Notes under the pieces: model-generated
Told to the model about the DNA's origin: nothing
The model's input: only the letters and a program-made list of their open reading frames with translations
The model's database searches: none
Part shown: positions 5,691 through 7,487 of the stretch, piece after piece
How positions within the stretch are numbered: the first letter of the stretch is position 1
How the letters are laid out: each line of letters starts with the position of its first letter
Made by a program: the position numbers and the translations under genes
DNA from: Campylobacteraceae bacterium
GTDB lineage: Bacteria; Campylobacterota; Campylobacteria; Campylobacterales; Sulfurovaceae
Direction: 5' to 3'
Assembly (NCBI GenBank): GCA_027063325.1
Contig: JAMOSA010000241.1
Span: 1 to 7,487 of the forward strand
DNA length: 7,487 nucleotides

Positions 5691-7010
5691 ATGGAAGATA
5701 AAAAGATAGGATTTATTGAAGCATTTAGTATTGGTGTAGGTGGAATGGTAGGTGGAGGTATATTTGCTGTACTTGGGCTTACTATATCTTTGGCAAAAGG
5801 GGCTGCTCCAATAGCTTTTGCAATAGCTGGACTTATTGCACTTGTTACAGTCTATTCTTATGTAAAACTCTCACTAAGATACCCTAGTGAGGGTGGTACA
5901 ATAGAGTTTATAGTACAGGGTTTTGGCAATGGACTCTTTTCTACTCTTGTAAACAACCTTTTACTTATTAGTTATGTAATAATGCTTGCTCTTTATGCTT
6001 TTGCTTTTGGCAGTTATGGTTCTGCTTTGATATTTGGTAGTGATATAGATTGGATTCACAAAGCATTAGCTTCTGGTGTAATTATTCTTTTTACAGTAGT
6101 CAATTTGATGGGTTCATTTATGACTGGAAAGACTGAAGATATAATGGTATTTATAAAACTTGCTATATTAATAATATTTGTTGGTACCTGTTTTTTTACA
6201 ATAGATCCAAGTAGAATGACTCCAGATAAGTGGAGTGATTGGGTATCTATTGCTACTGGAGGTTTGATGATATTTTTGGCTTATGAGGGATTTGAACTTA
6301 TTGCCAATACTGCAAGAGATGTAAAAAATCCTCAAAAGAATTTGCCACTTGCATACTATAGTGCAGTTATATTTGTAATACTACTCTATATTGCAGTTGC
6401 TATTGTAGCAGTTGGAAATGTCTCTTTGGATGAAGTTGCTAAAGCCAAAGATTATGTATTAGCAGTTGCAGCTGAACCATTTTTTGGAAAAACAGGATTT
6501 ACTATTATTGCAATAGCTGCACTACTCTCTACAGCTTCAGCAATTAATGCTACTTTGTATGGAGGAGGTAGAGTAGGGTATCTTATTGCAAAGCTTGGTG
6601 AATTGCCAAGAACTTTTGAAAAGAGGGTAGAACATGGCTATGAGGGAGTTATCATCATAGCTTTGATGAGTATAATATTTACAATATCTTTTGATTTGCA
6701 AAATATATCAGTAGCTGGTAGTATGGGGTTTTTGATTATATATTCACTTGTAAATTTGGCAAACTTTAGATTATACAAAGAGACAGGTGGCAATAGGTTT
6801 ATATCTGGATTTGGATTTTTACTATGTGTAAGTGCTACTTTGGTACTTATTGGTTATAACCTATTGCACAATCCACAAGCTCTAATAAGCAGTAGCATTG
6901 TTATAGGGGTTGTAGCTCTATTTTCATATCTGTATTACAATCTGGCTCACAGAAAAGGATTATCTTTGTATATTGATAAAAATCTGGGTGATGATGAGAG
7001 TAGCAGATAG
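5691..7010 (+). CDS. APC-superfamily amino acid permease
   Basis: This is a 439-residue inner-membrane transporter of the amino acid-polyamine-organocation superfamily, with about twelve hydrophobic segments. The broken first helix carries the glycine-rich substrate motif GVGGMVGGGIF (15-25). The sixth helix has FLAYEGFELIAN (195-206), followed by ARDVKNPQKNLPLA (208-221). This is the typical 'FxAxxGFE...E/DVKNPxxNLP' signature. STASAINATLYGG (280-292) marks the eighth helix region. The substrate cannot be read from the sequence; uptake or exchange of an amino acid is the safe call. The ATG at 5691 follows AAAAGGGG (5678-5685) at five bases. A TTG directly before it (5688) could add one residue but is the weaker start. 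The gene is divergent from nhaA across a 144-base gap. No convincing terminator follows it, only AT-rich DNA with short inverted repeats. Confidence 0.92.
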   Translation: MEDKKIGFIEAFSIGVGGMVGGGIFAVLGLTISLAKGAAPIAFAIAGLIALVTVYSYVKLSLRYPSEGGTIEFIVQGFGNGLFSTLVNNLLLISYVIMLALYAFAFGSYGSALIFGSDIDWIHKALASGVIILFTVVNLMGSFMTGKTEDIMVFIKLAILIIFVGTCFFTIDPSRMTPDKWSDWVSIATGGLMIFLAYEGFELIANTARDVKNPQKNLPLAYYSAVIFVILLYIAVAIVAVGNVSLDEVAKAKDYVLAVAAEPFFGKTGFTIIAIAALLSTASAINATLYGGGRVGYLIAKLGELPRTFEKRVEHGYEGVIIIALMSIIFTISFDLQNISVAGSMGFLIIYSLVNLANFRLYKETGGNRFISGFGFLLCVSATLVLIGYNLLHNPQALISSSIVIGVVALFSYLYYNLAHRKGLSLYIDKNLGDDESSR

Positions 7011-7105
7011 AGTTAGATATTCAAATAGTTTTGAGCATTGAATAATATAACTGTTTGTTGGGTTTGAATGATTTGTAAATAAAATTTACTCTAAGTTTTA
7101 TTATA

Positions 7106-7111
7106 TATAAT
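7106..7111 (+). promoter_or_regulatory. Predicted -10 box of cas6
   Basis: A perfect TATAAT in very AT-rich DNA ends nine bases before the cas6 ATG. Initiation at the normal distance (near 7118) would make the mRNA leaderless or nearly so. This fits the lack of any Shine-Dalgarno sequence. In DNA this AT-rich a chance match is possible. Confidence 0.4.
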
Positions 7112-7120
7112 ATTCATATT

Positions 7121-7487
7121 ATGAAAATATTTGAACTTAAAATAGCTATTAAGCTAAAGACAGATTTAATGCTCAAAGAGTATATAAATTTTATATCCAA
7201 AAATATAAATTATATTTTTTATAACTCAATATTATTGAGAGCATTGCATGAAAAACGAGGTTTTAAACCTTTTGTGGTTGGTAGTATGTACCCTATTGAT
7301 TTACAATTTAAAGGATATAAAAAAGGGCAAATATATATATTAAGTATTAGGAGTATAGAAAAAGTCATAATAGATGAGTTTCAAAAAGCTTCAAGAAAAG
7401 CTTTTAATTTGGATTTCGATATTCATGCATTCAATACCAGAGAGATTAGACTCGGTTATATAGATAAAGTCTATACTATTACGCCTA
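7121..7487 (+). CDS. cas6: CRISPR-associated endoribonuclease Cas6 (N-terminal part, cut by window edge)
   Basis: Cas6 cuts the repeat part of CRISPR precursor RNA to make guide RNAs for type I and type III systems. The frame opens after a stop at 7076-7078, starts at the ATG at 7121 and is still open at 7487, giving 122 residues. MKIFELKIAIKLK (1-13) fits the first strand of the ferredoxin-like RAMP fold. FYNSILLRALHEKRGFKPF (33-51) and GYKKGQIYILSIRS (65-78) are the characteristic Cas6 stretches. From memory of Pyrococcus furiosus Cas6 (Tyr31, His46, Lys52), Y34, H43 and K49 line up, with identical His-to-Lys spacing. IRLGYIDKVYTITP (109-122) resembles the link to the second RAMP domain, so the missing half should follow at once. 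The region is richer in A+T than the genes upstream (about 26% G+C by hand count over 7141-7487). No Shine-Dalgarno sequence is visible. The system type cannot be told from this part. Confidence 0.83.
   Translation, partial: MKIFELKIAIKLKTDLMLKEYINFISKNINYIFYNSILLRALHEKRGFKPFVVGSMYPIDLQFKGYKKGQIYILSIRSIEKVIIDEFQKASRKAFNLDFDIHAFNTREIRLGYIDKVYTITP

Noticed and set aside
7018..7069. Possible terminator after the permease
   Set aside because: TATTCAA can pair with TTGAATA (7038-7044), and ATTCAAA with TTTGAAT (7063-7069). The stems are seven AT-rich pairs with long loops and no T-run, too weak to call.
7011..7487. CRISPR repeat array next to cas6
   Set aside because: I searched for spaced direct repeats of 25-40 bases here and in the rest of the window and saw none.

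Overview
The window is AT-rich bacterial chromosome with dense, short-gapped genes. It most likely comes from a member of the Campylobacterota (the former Epsilonproteobacteria). Three things point there: the run secG-frr-pyrE in that order, which I recall from Campylobacter and Helicobacter; promoters made of T-rich DNA plus a strong TATAAT with no clear -35 box; and heavy use of AGA, ATA and TTA/TTG codons. A free-living sulfur or hydrogen oxidiser (Sulfurovum or Sulfurimonas type) would fit, but the genus is a guess.

Layout. Bases 1-50 probably hold the tail of an upstream gene. A forward pair follows: yedI (DUF808 membrane protein) and mltG (endolytic peptidoglycan transglycosylase), joined by an ATGA overlap. 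Convergent to mltG, with one base between the stop codons, lies bioC (malonyl-ACP methyltransferase of biotin synthesis). bioC and secG are divergent, and their -10 boxes form a symmetric TATAAT-N6-ATTATA block. The forward housekeeping run secG, frr and pyrE follows: protein export, ribosome recycling and pyrimidine synthesis. A hairpin lies after secG and a stronger one after pyrE. nhaA (Na+/H+ antiporter) is convergent to pyrE and divergent from an APC-family amino acid permease.

The last 370 bases are different. After a 110-base AT-rich gap, a reading frame opens at 7121 and runs off the right edge. Its 122 visible residues look like the N-terminal half of Cas6, the nuclease that cuts CRISPR precursor RNA. 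A Tyr-His-Lys set can be lined up with the catalytic residues of archaeal Cas6. G+C falls to about 26% there by hand count, against roughly 35-45% in lines of the upstream genes that I counted. The window therefore seems to stop at the left edge of a CRISPR-Cas locus. No repeat array or other cas gene is visible.

Everything from 92 to 7010 is ordinary chromosomal gene content. The points worth a second look are the cas6 boundary and its very short leader, the crossed divergent promoters at bioC/secG, the alternative hairpins after secG, and a marked excess of the hexamer ACTCTC/GAGAGT across the housekeeping genes. No gap between genes exceeds 150 bases.
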